The notes beneath the pieces were generated by a model that searched no databases, was not told the DNA's origin, and worked only from the letters and a program-made list of their open reading frames with translations. This document shows positions 39,246 to 52,300 of a stretch of 64,000 nt of DNA, piece after piece (the stretch's first letter is position 1; each line of letters starts with the position of its first letter). The DNA is from Nymphaea colorata (Eukaryota; Streptophyta; Magnoliopsida; Nymphaeales; Nymphaeaceae), in assembly GCF_008831285.2 (NCBI RefSeq), contig NC_045144.1, positions 20,165,716 through 20,229,715 on the forward strand. The letters run 5' to 3'. The translations under genes were made by a program, and so were the position numbers.

Positions 39246-40396
39246 CTTCAAACCAGCCCTCCTTCCTTCCATCAATATTTAATTGAAATGGTGTTATCGA
39301 AGTCTCGAGACAAGTCCACTCATACGTTGGATGGTACTTGAATGAGTTTTTTCTCTCATTTTGTACATCAGAAAATTAGAGCATAATCTATAGAAGTTGA
39401 TATGAATTTGTCAAGAATAATAAGCTTACAATTGTTCATTACAACTTTGAAATTGTTTTCTCCCTTGACCTAATAGGGAGACTAAAAAAATTAAAGATCG
39501 ATGGAGAATGTTTGATCATTTTAATTTCTTTTCAAAAGGTCACTGGACAATTACATTGCAATTTCTTACTATAGGCCAAATGAAGCAAACTCATGACACC
39601 TTTTGTTTCCTACTATTATTTTATGGTGAGCTAATAGATGAACTCTCAGCTTCATTGTTGGTGTATATGCAAGGGCGTTATTAGTTAAACCTGGCCTTCA
39701 CATTTTTTCTGCCAACTAACTACATAGGTTTGTAAGGGGATCAAATTAGTTAAGATGGTTTGGTCATTTTTTGATGTATGAAAAAGCAATATACTTAAAC
39801 TGCTCCATATCCAATCCGGAGCTTAACTACCATCATGTTTGTAGGTAGGCATGAGAATTACAACTATCTTGCAAGTGACTGGATGAGCAAAAAATGTGGA
39901 GATTAGGATATGAACACACCTAATTTCTTTGATTTTGATGGGTGATTTCGATAATTTAATATGGTTATGGAGAATGTGGACTGAGCTTCAAATAATTGTG
40001 GGAGAGATCAGCAAGCCCATCTTATTATCCGAAAACCATTAAAAACCACATATGCGATATTAATGGATAGGTCGGCAGGGTTGACTTATTGTATATTAAA
40101 TAAGGACATAATTAAAAAGTGAAATGTTACCCAACGTCAAAGCCAATTCAACTAACTTTAAAAGTTAAAATTATATAAAATTCAAATAAGTCAATGACTC
40201 GTCATTCACAATGTGCAGTTGACAGCTCCATATTGACGCGTTCGTCACTGTTCGACCTAATTGCTAAAATGGTGGAACAAATTGCTGCTACATAACGGGG
40301 GTTTGGTCTATGCATGCGAGGAATGCATTATAGTATAGTTTGGTTTATTTCTTTAATTTGTTGTAGCGGACATGAACTGTTCATGTGTGGACCTTA

Positions 40397-40506
40397 GCGG
40401 TCATTTGGCAATAGTAACAATATGTTATTATTATATGAATTTGCGTTAAAAGATTGAGACATATTCTTTGATTACTAACAACCTATTCCTTTTGTCAGAT
40501 GACCCC
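40397..40506. mobile_element. MITE, copy in spacer B-C
   Basis: The ends GCGGTCATTTGGCAATAG and CTTTTGTCAGATGACCCC are inverted repeats of about 14 bp with mismatches. The interior GTAACAATATGTTATTATTA matches the spacer A-B and D-E copies. Confidence 0.75.
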
Positions 40507-41067
40507 TTAATATTTTAACTGTAGTTGCATGCACTGATAACTTGTAAACATATATTTGGTTTAATGCAGGTTGATCTTGGCTTTGGAGTTTGACTCCATA
40601 TCTGCCCATTACTGCCGCTGGAAATTTATGAATGTGGCCAATAAAGGCCAAGTTGGTAGGTCTAATCCAGGAAAAGGTGAAAGGTCGGCACCAGTTTGAT
40701 CATTGACCAATCGTAATGAATTAGAGAACTAATAAGGCCAGTTAAGTTGCACCAATCAATTTGTACGATAATTAAGCGCATTTATTACCACTCGTTAAAA
40801 CCAGCAAAGTTTCGTTGCCCAATTAAAAAGGTGAGCGTATTCAAGGGGTTGGGGACCTATTGCACCCAGAAACTCAAGGTATAAGCGGCAAAGTGATGAG
40901 TAAGTTACGGCATTTTGGACGCTGCGTCCATGTTGTGGGGACAGTTCCTACTCATGGGTTCTCATCAGAGTAGTTGGTAATTCATCTAATAAATGAAGAC
41001 TCTGGAGAAAGTCGGCGCTTGCCAACAACATCATGACACTCACAAACCTTGAACTCCGTGAGCGACC

Positions 41068-41996
41068 TAGGTGCGGGGCTAAGTCACCATGGTGCGGCAG
41101 AAATGGGTGCTGGTGCGACCTAGATTTACACCCAAATCACACCAAACCGCATCAAGAAAAAAGGGATATGGGGCAGAAGCGAACGAGAGGCTGGACGTTG
41201 CAGGCAGTTACGATGGAAGGGGTGAGGTCAGACGACGGTGATGAGATGCCGTGAGAAGCAAGCTAGAGGAAGAAAGACTAAGACATCATGGGTGAACATG
41301 GAGAGAGATGGCGGTTCTCTAACCCTCATGCAAAGGCAGAAGAAATGAAACCATCTACCTTTGCCTTTGCACAGAGCTGCCTCTGCATAAAGGGTTTCAA
41401 AGAGCGAATCCTCTGCAAAGGGTTTTAGAGAAACCCTCTCCAGTGAGGAGAGAGAGACATAGGGAGAGATCTTTGGTCCGTCACAGGTTTGGTTTTGTGA
41501 GAATAGAGAAAAATAAAAAAAATAGAAAGAAGAAAAAGACAAAATATAAAAAACAAATATTGAACCCACCTGCAAACGATTTGGGTTAGAAGGGAGACCA
41601 GCCGAGAGGAGAGAGAAGAGTCGAGAGGAACAGCCGAGAGGAGGGAGATGAGAAAAAGAAAAAAGCTTGAATCGTGACTCGTGATGTTAGAACGAAAACT
41701 TTCATTCCACCCCACCTTTTTACATATATTTTTAAAATAGTGAGACATCCTTCAATAAACATTACCTATATGCCAAAATAATTTTAAGAAAATTTCAAAA
41801 CACCATTCACTTACACGATTCTAAAAAATAAAATTATGTAAATTTCATTATATATATATATATTAATATGTTATCATAATAAATTAATAATAATAATAAA
41901 AAACACCATCACCGTCCCGCCGCACCACAATTTTTGAGATGTGCCGTACCGGCACCAGCACCCGTACCTCGCACCTTGGTGACATAGGTGCGGGGC
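41068..41996. mobile_element. TIR transposon, non-autonomous, with flanking 12-bp direct repeats
   Basis: Identical direct repeats TAGGTGCGGGGC flank the element (41068-41079 and 41985-41996). Just inside are inverted repeats of about 38 bp: the left end begins TAAGTCACCATGGTGCGGCA and continues to GGGTGCTGGTGCGAC; the right end, read inverted, begins TGTCACCAAGGTGCGAGGTA and continues to GGGTGCTGGTGCCGG. The internal 0.8 kb has no transposase-like frame. Long TIRs with a 9-12 bp duplication fit a Mutator-like element; the superfamily is an inference. Confidence 0.75.
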
Positions 41997-43063
41997 CAGT
42001 GACCAGCGCCTCAGAAATTTTTGACTAAGGGGTATTATAATAAAAATTTTGAACTTTTCAAGGGGTATCAATAGTATGTAAACGAGAAAAATTGTCCTGA
42101 CGTATTTGTAGGAAAACAAACATTTTCTATGGGTATGTACGGCAATTAGTCACACGTGCCCATACTTACCTCCACGCTTCTCTGAAACACAAGTTATCAG
42201 GGCTATAGCCTGAAGCATGTCATATCCACCTCCTTAGTGATATGTTTGCAAGTATGTACGTATCCCATAAGTATGTACGTATCCCATGCACATACACACA
42301 CATTCTCATGTAAACCCTCATGACGCAAAGGACTCCGAATTTCATGCTTTTAGTGGCGTCAGGATGCCCCATAGACAGGCATGATGCTTATTCTTTTCCA
42401 GCATGTTCTCCTTAAATTTGAATAAACGAACAACCTCATTCCAGAATCTAAATCCTGCGTCTGCCTGAACTCTATGTCAAGTTTTGGCCTTGCCGGGGCA
42501 GGGGATGCACTGCAGAAACTTTGAAGTTTTGAGTTAAACGCAACCTAAAAAGCTGCGTCTTTTCATGCAAGAGGACCTCTTGCTAAACCTGGCGTCTGAT
42601 CTCTTTGAGTCGAATTGGCAGACAGTTTGCGATTTGTAGTTTACTGAGCTTTACGTACTCAAGACGAGATGTAACAACCGAATGAAGCACTTGGAACTTT
42701 TATGTCACACACGGGTACTCGCATAGAGTAGCTGACTGAACTTGGCGGTCGTATTAAAAGCAAGTCGCAGTTCAAGTTCTTACACAACGCACTAGTGATC
42801 CGAGTGTATGGTACCTCAATCATAGTCCTAAAGCAGCCTTGTAACACTGAGCATGAGCTAAGCGGCAAGGACTTTGACCCTTCTTTGAGTAGCTTTTGCT
42901 CACGTATGCTTATAACATGTTGGTAGTTCATGAGGTCTGGATTGAGACATTCTTTTTTAAGGCTTTCAATTTTCTATTTTTAGTTACAACGTGTTATGCT
43001 TTGAGACTACTTTAAATGGATTTTTTGGATTGTTCCACATTATTAAATGTGAACTCATCTAGT

Positions 43064-43065
<2 letters not shown>

Positions 43066-43141
<76 letters not shown>
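43066..43141. repeat. (TA)n microsatellite in spacer B-C
   Basis: About 76 bases of uninterrupted TA. Confidence 0.97.
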
Positions 43142-43144
<3 letters not shown>

Positions 43145-44164
43145 TTTTTAAAAATAACCGCATTTAAAATTATACTGTTGTTGTCCTGTATGCACCCCTA
43201 CTTATGTGACCTAGAGAACATTTGTCCCTATAAAAACACTAAATATTGGGCGGGACTTCTGCCACATTTGATGAGAAACACATGCGAAAGGATGCTGGGA
43301 AGACGTGACCTCTTTCAATAAATTAACAACTACTCGACAAATCCACGGCATATTCACTTTATGTGGCTGCGATGGGATAAAAGGTTGGTGAAACTGATCT
43401 CAAATGAAAGCCATTTACAGTAAGCGAACTACTAGGGAGGCCGGATCAAGTTGGGTCGAACGTTGTGAGTCCGCGTAGTGTGATGCTCCACGCAGCTGGC
43501 CACAGTTCCTAGTTATGGTCTGACTTTGACTTTTTCCAAACGAGTTGGGCCATTTATAGTACAATTAACTCAAAATTAGCTAGTAATGACCAGACCAGTT
43601 AATGATCACATGGTTATTTTTTTTATTAATGGTGCAAAACTTAGATTTCAAAGTTAGTTTTGAATGCTTAAAGGAATCTTGCAAAGCAAGTCAGGCTGGT
43701 GAGAACCCTGTTTTCAGTTCGATTACGCATGCACTACGTTTTTAAATTGCAAACGGTGGTAATTTGTTACTTGGACTGGTAGGTATAATATGGATCCACC
43801 CAACTCTCCAAGCAACTCTGCACCGTAAGGACAAAGCAGAGGGAAAGGGGTTTGGGCTTTCCTTGGGCGGCTAACTCTCACCCGAAGGTGACTCGGTGCA
43901 AATGAATACAAGTTAAACAGCAAATAGGGTAACAAACTTCCTGGTGTAATGATATTGCATAGCATTTCATTGCACATTTAAGAAAGCACAAACCGAGCAT
44001 GTGAACATACAAGTTTTTGGTTCCTCCATTACATAAAACAGACAACAACATGATGCTCCCCGCTATCCTCTTAATCTACCTTTCCATTGTAGAAGTACAT
44101 TCAACACATGCTGATGGTTCACATGGCCAACATTATTTATTACTTAGAGGTATCCGACGCTTGA

Positions 44165-44779
44165 TCACTCCTGCGGAATGCCTTGGGATTGTACAAACTC
44201 AGCAAACTCTGCGGCGGAACAGCACCGACCGTAGTAGCAGCGGTATCGGCAGCCACCCCAGCCAGGGCCGCCACCCCAGCCTGGACCGCCACCCCAGCCT
44301 GGTCGGCCCCAGCCAGGACCACCACCCCAGCCAGGGCGGCCGCCCCAGCCCGGCCCTCCACCCCAACCTGGCCCTCCACCCCACTGATCTACATGGTAGT
44401 CTGCATGCAAAAGAAATTTCAGGGACAACCAAATCAATGTAAGAGAGTTTAAGATTCATATATATAGAAAACAAGAGCTAAAAACAGGGAAAATCGGCCA
44501 TTAAATAAATCGATATTGGGGAGCAAAAATGAAAGGATCTGCATTTTAGTTCATATCGATGAGGAGAAAAGCTTAAAAGTTTAAAGCAATAGCTTAGCTG
44601 TTCAGTTGTGGGATAAAAAAGGAGGCAAAATAACAATGGTGAGACCCATGGCAGATCATCAGTGTTCTTCACAAAGGAACATAGTACATACATTGTTTTT
44701 CGCCTAATTGGCGTGCAAATGCCACAGACAGCAACAAGAAGACGGTAAGAAAGAGGATGGGAACGGAGACTCGCTTCAT
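44165..44779 (-). CDS. Array gene C: secreted GPGWGG-repeat, Cys-motif protein, shortened linker
   Basis: Two exons: 44692-44779 and 44165-44400, intron only 291 bp, 107 residues. The signal peptide matches the others, with Phe replacing one Leu in the core, and the mature start is RQLGEKQY. Exon 2 begins directly at YHVDQW because the acceptor GCATGCAG|AC abuts that codon: ten codons of the full linker (from DKHADV to the next D) are missing, but the phase is kept. The repeat has seven PGW cores. The C-terminus is CRYRCYYGRCC, SAAEFAEFVQSQGIPQE; the last residue is Glu, unlike the Asn elsewhere. The intron lacks about 280 bp present in B, D, E and F. All coding features remain intact. Confidence 0.88.
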
Positions 44780-44851
44780 TGCGGAGCTGGGAGTTATACC
44801 AAACCAGGGAAGGAAGGCTGATCGGTGCAGAATCAAACCCCCATGCTGCTC

Positions 44852-44859
44852 TATTTATA
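44852..44859 (-). promoter_or_regulatory. TATA box of gene C
   Basis: TATAAATA on the minus strand, 73 bases upstream of the ATG. Confidence 0.8.
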
Positions 44860-47800
44860 GGGAAGATGCAAGATAGCGAGAGTTATGACGGTAGTTGCGA
44901 AGGCAATGTGCATTCAATATCCTCTCAGATGAGATTTCAAACCAGCCCTCCTTCCATCCATCAATATTTAATTGAATCGGTGTCATCCAAGTCTCGAGAT
45001 AAGTCCACTCATAAGTTGGATGGTATTTGAATGAGTTTTCTCGCAATGATGCTCGTCTTTTAGTTATTTTTAAATTCTGCCACCCTGGTTTGAAAGTAGT
45101 CCCTTTCCAGGAGTATTGTTGGAGCACTTTAATATGCTATTTTAACCAGACTAGTTATATTCACCAAGTCAATTGGCTTCGCTAGCATTTGACATTCATT
45201 CAATAAGTTCAACTGTCTGAATGCCTAATCCAACTGCTCCAGCTATAGGTACTAAACAGATATCAGGACATCCACTCAAAGATATGCCATAGAGTTTGTT
45301 CGACAGATTATATCATGGAACTCAAAGACAGAGGCTACCGTATCTTGATCCTCTATAGGATTTGACTACAAGGCTAGTAGTGCCAATGCTATAGAAGAAA
45401 CTTTATATGTGGCCCAAGTCATTGACTCAAGAATTTGGAATTCCTTTGATAAAGTGTATTACCCACCAATTGATGATGATAAATATACCACCTTGCTCTG
45501 CCTCTGCTTTGGTATGTCACAAATAAGAGCATAACGTTTAGATAATGGTTTCAATTTGTCAAAGAAAAGTAAGATTATAAAGGAGGTGGAGATTAATACG
45601 TTTCAAGGAGAAATGCTCAACTAGCAATCCTCTTGCAGATACCATGTAAATAGGCAAATGGGTAGAGCCAACAATACGTACATATAGAGATGTTGTGGGA
45701 CTGTGTGGTCAACTGCCCACAAAAGACCATATCTGGCTCCACCCTGATCTTTATCTACAAGTCTGATACTTCAATTTAGTATGTAGCAGAGCTTAATTAT
45801 CATCATTTTTGTAGCTAGGCATGAGAATTACAATTATCAAGCAAGTGAGTGGATGAGCAAATGATATGGAGATTATGATATGAACACTCTTGAATTTCAT
45901 TGTTTTTGATGGGTGAGGACGTTAATTTAATTTGGTTATCGAGATCGTGGATTGAGCTTCAAATAATTGTGGGAGATCAGCTAGCCCATCTTATTTTCTG
46001 AAAACTATTAAAAAACCACTTGTGCAATATTAATGAAGACGTCGGCAGGAGTTAAAATTTCGTATATTAATTAAGGACATAATTGAAAAATGTAATGTTA
46101 CAAAACTTAAAAACCAATTCAACCATCTTCAAAAGTTAAAGATTACATAAAATTAAACTAGTCAGCCCCAAAGTCAATGATGCATTATTCACAATGTGCA
46201 GTTGACAGTGCCTATAACTCACTACCTACCTGCTGCGACCCTTTTACTGACCTCTCGCTAAGCCTGACGTTGCATCTGCTTGACTTGAATTGAGCACCAC
46301 CAGTTTCCAATTTGTAGTTTATTGAGCCTTAAGTACTCAAGATGGGATCTATCATGAAATGGAACACATGGGTACCATTTATGTCACATGGGAAGGCTGG
46401 TAGTCGCAATACCTCTATGGAAATTGAGCGACCCAGATGTGAGGGTGAGTTGCGTGAACCACTCGGAACAAACTCGGTACACGCAAGACATATATGCGGA
46501 AAGAAAAAACACGGTTGGTATCGATGTATTTTAATTTTTTTTAAAAAAGGTCCTTTTTGTCTTTTAACTTTTTTTTTCTTTTTTGTCCATACAAATTTTT
46601 TTTTCCTATTAACCGTGTGATTTTTGGTCATTAAACATATTTCCTTAAAGAAAATTGTGCATGAGCGTGCACATAACCAGCTTCACTCATATGCTTAGCA
46701 CATACCAGGTACGTCATGCGTTCTGCGTCTGGGTAAGATCTAGTGGTGGAGCCCCATGGTGACTAGTGTGGGCAGTTGTCCACACCAGTCTTTTAGAATT
46801 TCTTTATTTTTAAATGAACATTTTAAACATTTATCCTTTATGCATATAACATTCCTTTTTTGTGGCTTTCAATTTCTTATTTGTAGTTAAAATGGGTAAT
46901 GCTTGAAACAATTTTGCTTGAATTTTTTGGATTGTTGCAAATTATTAGCTATCGACTCAATTTGCTTGTTTTTTGTAATATATATATACATTAACAGTCG
47001 TACTTCGTTACGTACTACACTTTTAAAAATTGGAGCTTTTAAAGTTATACTGTTGTTTTCACTCTATGCATCCGTAATTACACATGCACCCATGTGACCT
47101 AGGCTACCTTTGTCCATATGAGAACACTATATATTGAGTGGGCCTTCTACCACATTTGCTGAGAATCATATGCAAAAGCATACTGGGACGACGTGACCTC
47201 TTTCCACAACGGACTTTTAATGCTTTTATATTAGAAAGTCAGGAAATTCAACTGAAATTGAGGACGAACTGATGTTTCCTTTCTATCCAAGACAAGGGGC
47301 ATCACCAATATGCACTGATATTTTCTTTGTAGTTTTAGTGATAGTAACTCGAAAGTGGGCAGAGTACTTATTTCAAACGAGTTTTTTTTTGTGTAAGTAG
47401 CTACTAGAAAAAGAAAGGAGTTATGTGCACACCTCAATACTTGAAAAATTATGCACATGGGTATGTAATGACCAAAATAACTTGGTTTACAGTAAAACAA
47501 GGAACATTTTAAACGAATAAAAAGGTAGCTATGACAATATAAAACGTCTAAAACATTACTTTATAAAAAATTTAAAAATAGCCTAACCCCCCATCTTTTT
47601 CCTTCCGGTGTATACTAAATGGGTGCACACGATTGTGCACCCAACTTGATCTCACTACAACGGCCGGATCAAGTCGAAACTGGTTTCTTAATCAGCTCTA
47701 TGCAATGACCAAAATACTACATTAAAATAACATAGAAACTTTTTGGAAGGGTAAAGTGAAAAAGTTAAAAGTCTAAACTACCCATTATTGTATAAAGAAT

Positions 47801-48080
47801 TTCAAAGCTGCCCTCTACCTTCTTTGATACATATTTGTTGCTCGACCTGGGATCAAGTTGGGTCGAACGCAAGGATCAAGTTTGCATGCACGCTGCTCTC
47901 TGACCAGGTACTCCTAGTCGGTGGCCTCAGTTCACCGGTTATTGTTGGACCTTCATTTTTTCTAAATGGGTTGAAACTTTTATCTTATAATGAACTCAAA
48001 ATTTAGCTAGTCATGACCAAGAGTTATGAGCAAATAATTTGACTGTTTTTAGGTTTCAAAGTTCGTCTGGCATATGAATG
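44860..48080. repeat. Array spacer C-D
   Basis: No gene is seen. This is a shortened spacer: at about 46213-46235 a block that ends GTTGACAGTGCC runs straight into sequence lying about 1.2 kb further on in spacer D-E, so the MITE and neighbouring blocks are missing. Confidence 0.7.
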
Positions 48081-48349
48081 TACCTTCGACAGCAAATAGA
48101 GTAACAAACTTCATGGAGTAATGATATTGCATAGCATTTCATTGCACAGTTAACACAGCACCAACCATGCACATGATCATACAAGTTTTTGGATACTCCA
48201 TTACATACGTGAAAAGAAAAAGCACAAGAAAATGCTCTCCGCTATCCTCTCAATGTAACTTTTCATTGTAGAAGTAAGTTCCACAAATGCTGATGATTCA
48301 TAAGGCCATCGTTATTTATTATTGAGAGAGATAGGGATGCAACTTTTGA

Positions 48350-49075
48350 TCAGTTTTGTGGAACGCCTTGGGTTTGCACAAACTCAGCAAATTCTGCGGC
48401 AGAACAGCACCGACCATAATAGCAGCGGTATCTGCAGCCACCCCAGCCAGGGCCACCACCCCAGCCTGGACCGCCACCCCAGCCGGGTCGGCCCCAGCCA
48501 GGACCACCACCCCAGCCAGGGCGGCCTCCCCAACCTGTACCTCCACCCCAGCCTGGCCCTCCACCCCACTGATCTACATGGTAGTCTGCATGTTTGTCAT
48601 CTGCATGGAAAAGAAATTGCAGAGACACATTCAGATAAGCACATCAATGTAACAGTTTAAGATTCATATATGCATACAACAAGAGATAAAAACAGGGAAG
48701 TCGGTTATTAAATAAACGAATATTGGGGAGCAAAAATGCAAGCATCTGCATTTTAGTTCATATCGATGGGTAGAAAAGCTTTAAAAAGTTAAAGCAATAG
48801 CTTAGCTGTTCAGTTGTGGGAATCCGAAAAAAGGAGGCAAAATAATAGTGATGAGACCCATGGCAGCTCATCAGCGTTCTTCACAAAGGCAAATCAGTGA
48901 GTTTAATCAATGACCTCACACACAGGAAGGAACCAATGGTTGGGTTAAACAATTGGAAAGATTGAGCATGTGCTTTACTGACGTGCTAGTAAATGGAAGC
49001 CGCACGTCATAAAAAATAGGCATTTTTCTCTAAAATTGTGACTTGACAAACTGTCTTCATCGTCATCCGCACACA

Positions 49076-49138
<63 letters not shown>

Positions 49139-49255
49139 ATTGTGGCGAACCACAGAATGGAACATACATGGTTTTTCGCCTAATTGGCGTGCAAATGCCA
49201 CAGACAGCAACAAGAAGACGGTAAGAACGAGGATGGGAACGGAGACTCGCTTCAT
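48350..49255 (-). CDS. Array gene D: secreted GPGWGG-repeat, Cys-motif protein, partly shortened linker
   Basis: Two exons: 49168-49255 and 48350-48600, intron 567 bp with a long (GA)n tract, 112 residues. The signal peptide starts MKRVSVPIL and its core carries V and F substitutions; the mature start is RQLGEKPY. The linker DKHADYHVDQW lacks five codons relative to genes B and E. The repeat has seven GW-type units, one of them TGW instead of PGW. The C-terminus is CRYRCYYGRCC, then SAAEFAEFVQTQGVPQN. The donor is CCAT|GTATGT. The TATA position is altered (see separate entry), so expression may differ although the coding sequence is intact. Confidence 0.89.
49079..49133. repeat. (GA)n microsatellite in gene D intron
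   Basis: About 27 GA repeats near the 5' end of the intron. Genes A, B, E and F have shorter GA runs at or near this place; gene C has lost the region. Confidence 0.95.
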
Positions 49256-49320
49256 TGCAGAGTTATACCAAACTAAGGGAGGAAGGCTGATCGGTGCAGA
49301 ATCAAACCTCCTTGCTGCTC

Positions 49321-49328
49321 TATTTACA
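49321..49328 (-). promoter_or_regulatory. Altered TATA box of gene D
   Basis: The minus strand reads TGTAAATA where the five other genes have TATAAATA, 66 bases upstream of the ATG. Confidence 0.7.
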
Positions 49329-52300
49329 GGGAAGATGAGAGGCAGAGTGTGCGAGAGTGAGAGTTATGATGGTAGTTGCGAAGGCGATGCGCATTCAATG
49401 TATATCTTCTGAGATGAGAAGAAGATATGGAGATTAGGATAGGAATACTCTTAAATTCATTGATTTTCATGGGTGAGGACGATAATTTAATATGGTTATC
49501 GAGAACGTGAATTGAGCTTCAAATAATTGTGGGAGAACAGCTAGCTCATCTTATATATTAACTAAGGATATAATTGAAAAATGTAATGTTACCAAACGTC
49601 AAAACCAATTCAACTATTTTCGAAAGTTAAAGATTACATAAAATTAAACTAGTCAGCCCCAAAGTTAATGATGCATTGTTCACAATCTGCAGTTGACAGT
49701 GCCATATTGACGCGTTCGTCTTTGTTCGACCTAATTGCTGGATTGGTGGAACAAATTGCTACATAACGGGTCTGATAGAGGGCTTGGTCTATGCATGTGA
49801 GCGAATGCAATGTCGTAGAGTTTGTACGTAACGGGTCAGATCGGATCCATGGGTTTGGCCTATTTCTTTAATTTGTTGCAGCGGACATGAACTTGTGTGG
49901 ACATTAGCAGCCATTTGGCAATAGTAACTGTATGTTACTATTGTATGAACTTGCGTTAAAAATTGAGTCAATTCTTTGATTCCTAACAGCCCATTCCTTT
50001 TTGTCAGATAGCCCCTTAATATTTTAGCTGTAGTTGCATGCACGGATAACTTGTAAACATATAGTTGGTTTAATGAAGGTTGATCTTGACTTTGGAGTTT
50101 GACTCCATATCTGCCCATTACTGCCGCTGGAAATTCATGAATGTGGCCAATAAAAGCGAAGTTGGTAGATCTCATCCAGGAAAAGATGAAAAGTCGGCAC
50201 CAGTTCGATCAATGACCACTCGTAATGAATTAGAACTAATAAATAATTAAGCTCATTATATACAAACTGAACCCAATCGTTAAACCAGCTAAGTTTTGTT
50301 GCACAAGTAAAAAGGTGAGCGTATTCATGGGGTTGGGGACCGACTGCACCCAGAAACTCAAGGTACATGCGGCAAAATGATGAGCAAGTTACGGCATCCT
50401 GGAGGCTGAGTCCATGTTGTGGGGACAGTTTCCTCTCATGTGTATTCATCAGAGTAGTTGGTAATTCATATAATAAATGAAGATTCTGTCAATATTGGAG
50501 AAAGTTGCGTTTTCCAGCAACATGTATGGATCTAGACGAGTACTTGTGTAGAAAGATGACAGTTTCTTCCCCACGAAGAACCATAAATAAATACGTACAC
50601 AATACCCAGTTTGACCACAGAAAGCTTTTCTGGGTTCTGCATTGCTCTTAACGTGAAAGACAGACTTGAGCATTGAATTACAGACCTTTGGTCCAATGTG
50701 GAGATTCCGATATAGTCGTAGGCATGAGGCTTATTCTTTTCTGACCTTTCCTTCTCAAACTTAAAGAAATGAATAGCCGCGTTCCAGCATCTGCCTGAAA
50801 TCTGGCCTTCGGCAAGGGACGCTCTGTAGAAACTTTAAAGTTGTGATGTTACTCCAAGCCTGTAAGTTATATGAGTTACACACTACTTACCAGCTGCGCC
50901 TCTTCATGTAAAAGGACCTCTTGCTAAGCCTGACGTTGGATCTGTTTGACTTGAATTGAGCACCACCAGTTTCCAGTCTGTAGTTTATTGAGCCTTACGT
51001 ACTCAAGATGGGAACTGTCATGGAACGAAACACATGGCTACCATTTATGTCACATTAACAGTGGATCATATATTGCAATATCTCTATGGAAACTGAGCGA
51101 CCCAGATGCGAGAGTGAGTTGTGGCACGCAAGACATATATGCCAAAAGGAAAAACATGGTAGTTGTATAGGTATTTTAGAAATTATTGTAAAAAAGGTTC
51201 TTTTTAGTCTTTTAACTATTTTCATATTTCTTTTTTGCCCATACAAAAGTTCTTTGTTTCTATTAACCATGAGAATTTTGGTCATTAAGCATATTGGCGC
51301 TTAAAAAACTTATGCACCAGCGTGTGCATATAACCAGCTTCACTCAGACGCTTATCACATACGAGGTACTTCATGGGTTCTGTGTCTGGTTAAGATCCAG
51401 GTCTGAAACATTCCTTTCTGAAGGCTTTCAATTTCTTATTTTTAGTTACAATGGGTTATGCTTGAAACTATTTTTGGTTGAATTTTTTGGATTGTTGAAA
51501 AATATTAACGATCGCACTTCCAAAATTAGGGCATATAAAGTTACACTGTTGTTCCACTGTATGCATCCGTAGTTACACATGCACCGATGTGACCATATAA
51601 GAACACTATATATTGAGTGGTTCTTCTACCAGAATTGATGTGAATCATATGCAAAAGGTTGCTGGGCGACGTGACCTCTTTCATAATCTCCTAGTCGATA
51701 AACTCCCAGCATAACAACTTTATGTACCCGTGATGGTATCATTAAATCAGAAGATTCAACAAAAGGATGGTGAAACTGCTTTTAATTAAATGAAAACTGT
51801 AAGGTAAATGCAATAATGCATAAGACACGTATATAATGTTAAACAGTGCATTCAAAATTAAAAGCAATTGGGATCCCAAGTGTAGAAGAGGCGTAAAACC
51901 TCTAAACCCAGTAACACAAAGAGGTGGAAAAGCTCTAAATCAAGTTACTCAACTCTTTGACCATGTGTCCGGTCATGACTTTATTATTCATAGTCAATAA
52001 AACAAAATTAACAAATAACGGGCTTTTAATGCTTTTAAATTAGAAAGTTATGAAACTCAACTGAAATTGAGGACGAACTGATGTTTCGTTTCTATCCAAG
52101 ACAAGGGGCATCAGCAAACCCAATATGCACTTATATTTTCTTCGTAGTTTTAGTGATCACGCCCCAAAAGTGGAAAGAAATACTGAATTAAAACGACTTT
52201 TTTTCTGTAACTTGCCAGTACAGAGCGAAAGGAGTTATGTGCACACCTCAGTACATGAAAAATTATGTATATATGTAATGACCAAAATACCTTTGTTTAC

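Larger units (their letters stand above)
39153..43900. repeat. Array spacer B-C
   Basis: No gene is seen. Spacer blocks are shared with the others. Unit-specific items are a MITE (40397-40506), a TIR element (41080-41984) and a long (TA)n tract (43066-43141). Confidence 0.75.
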
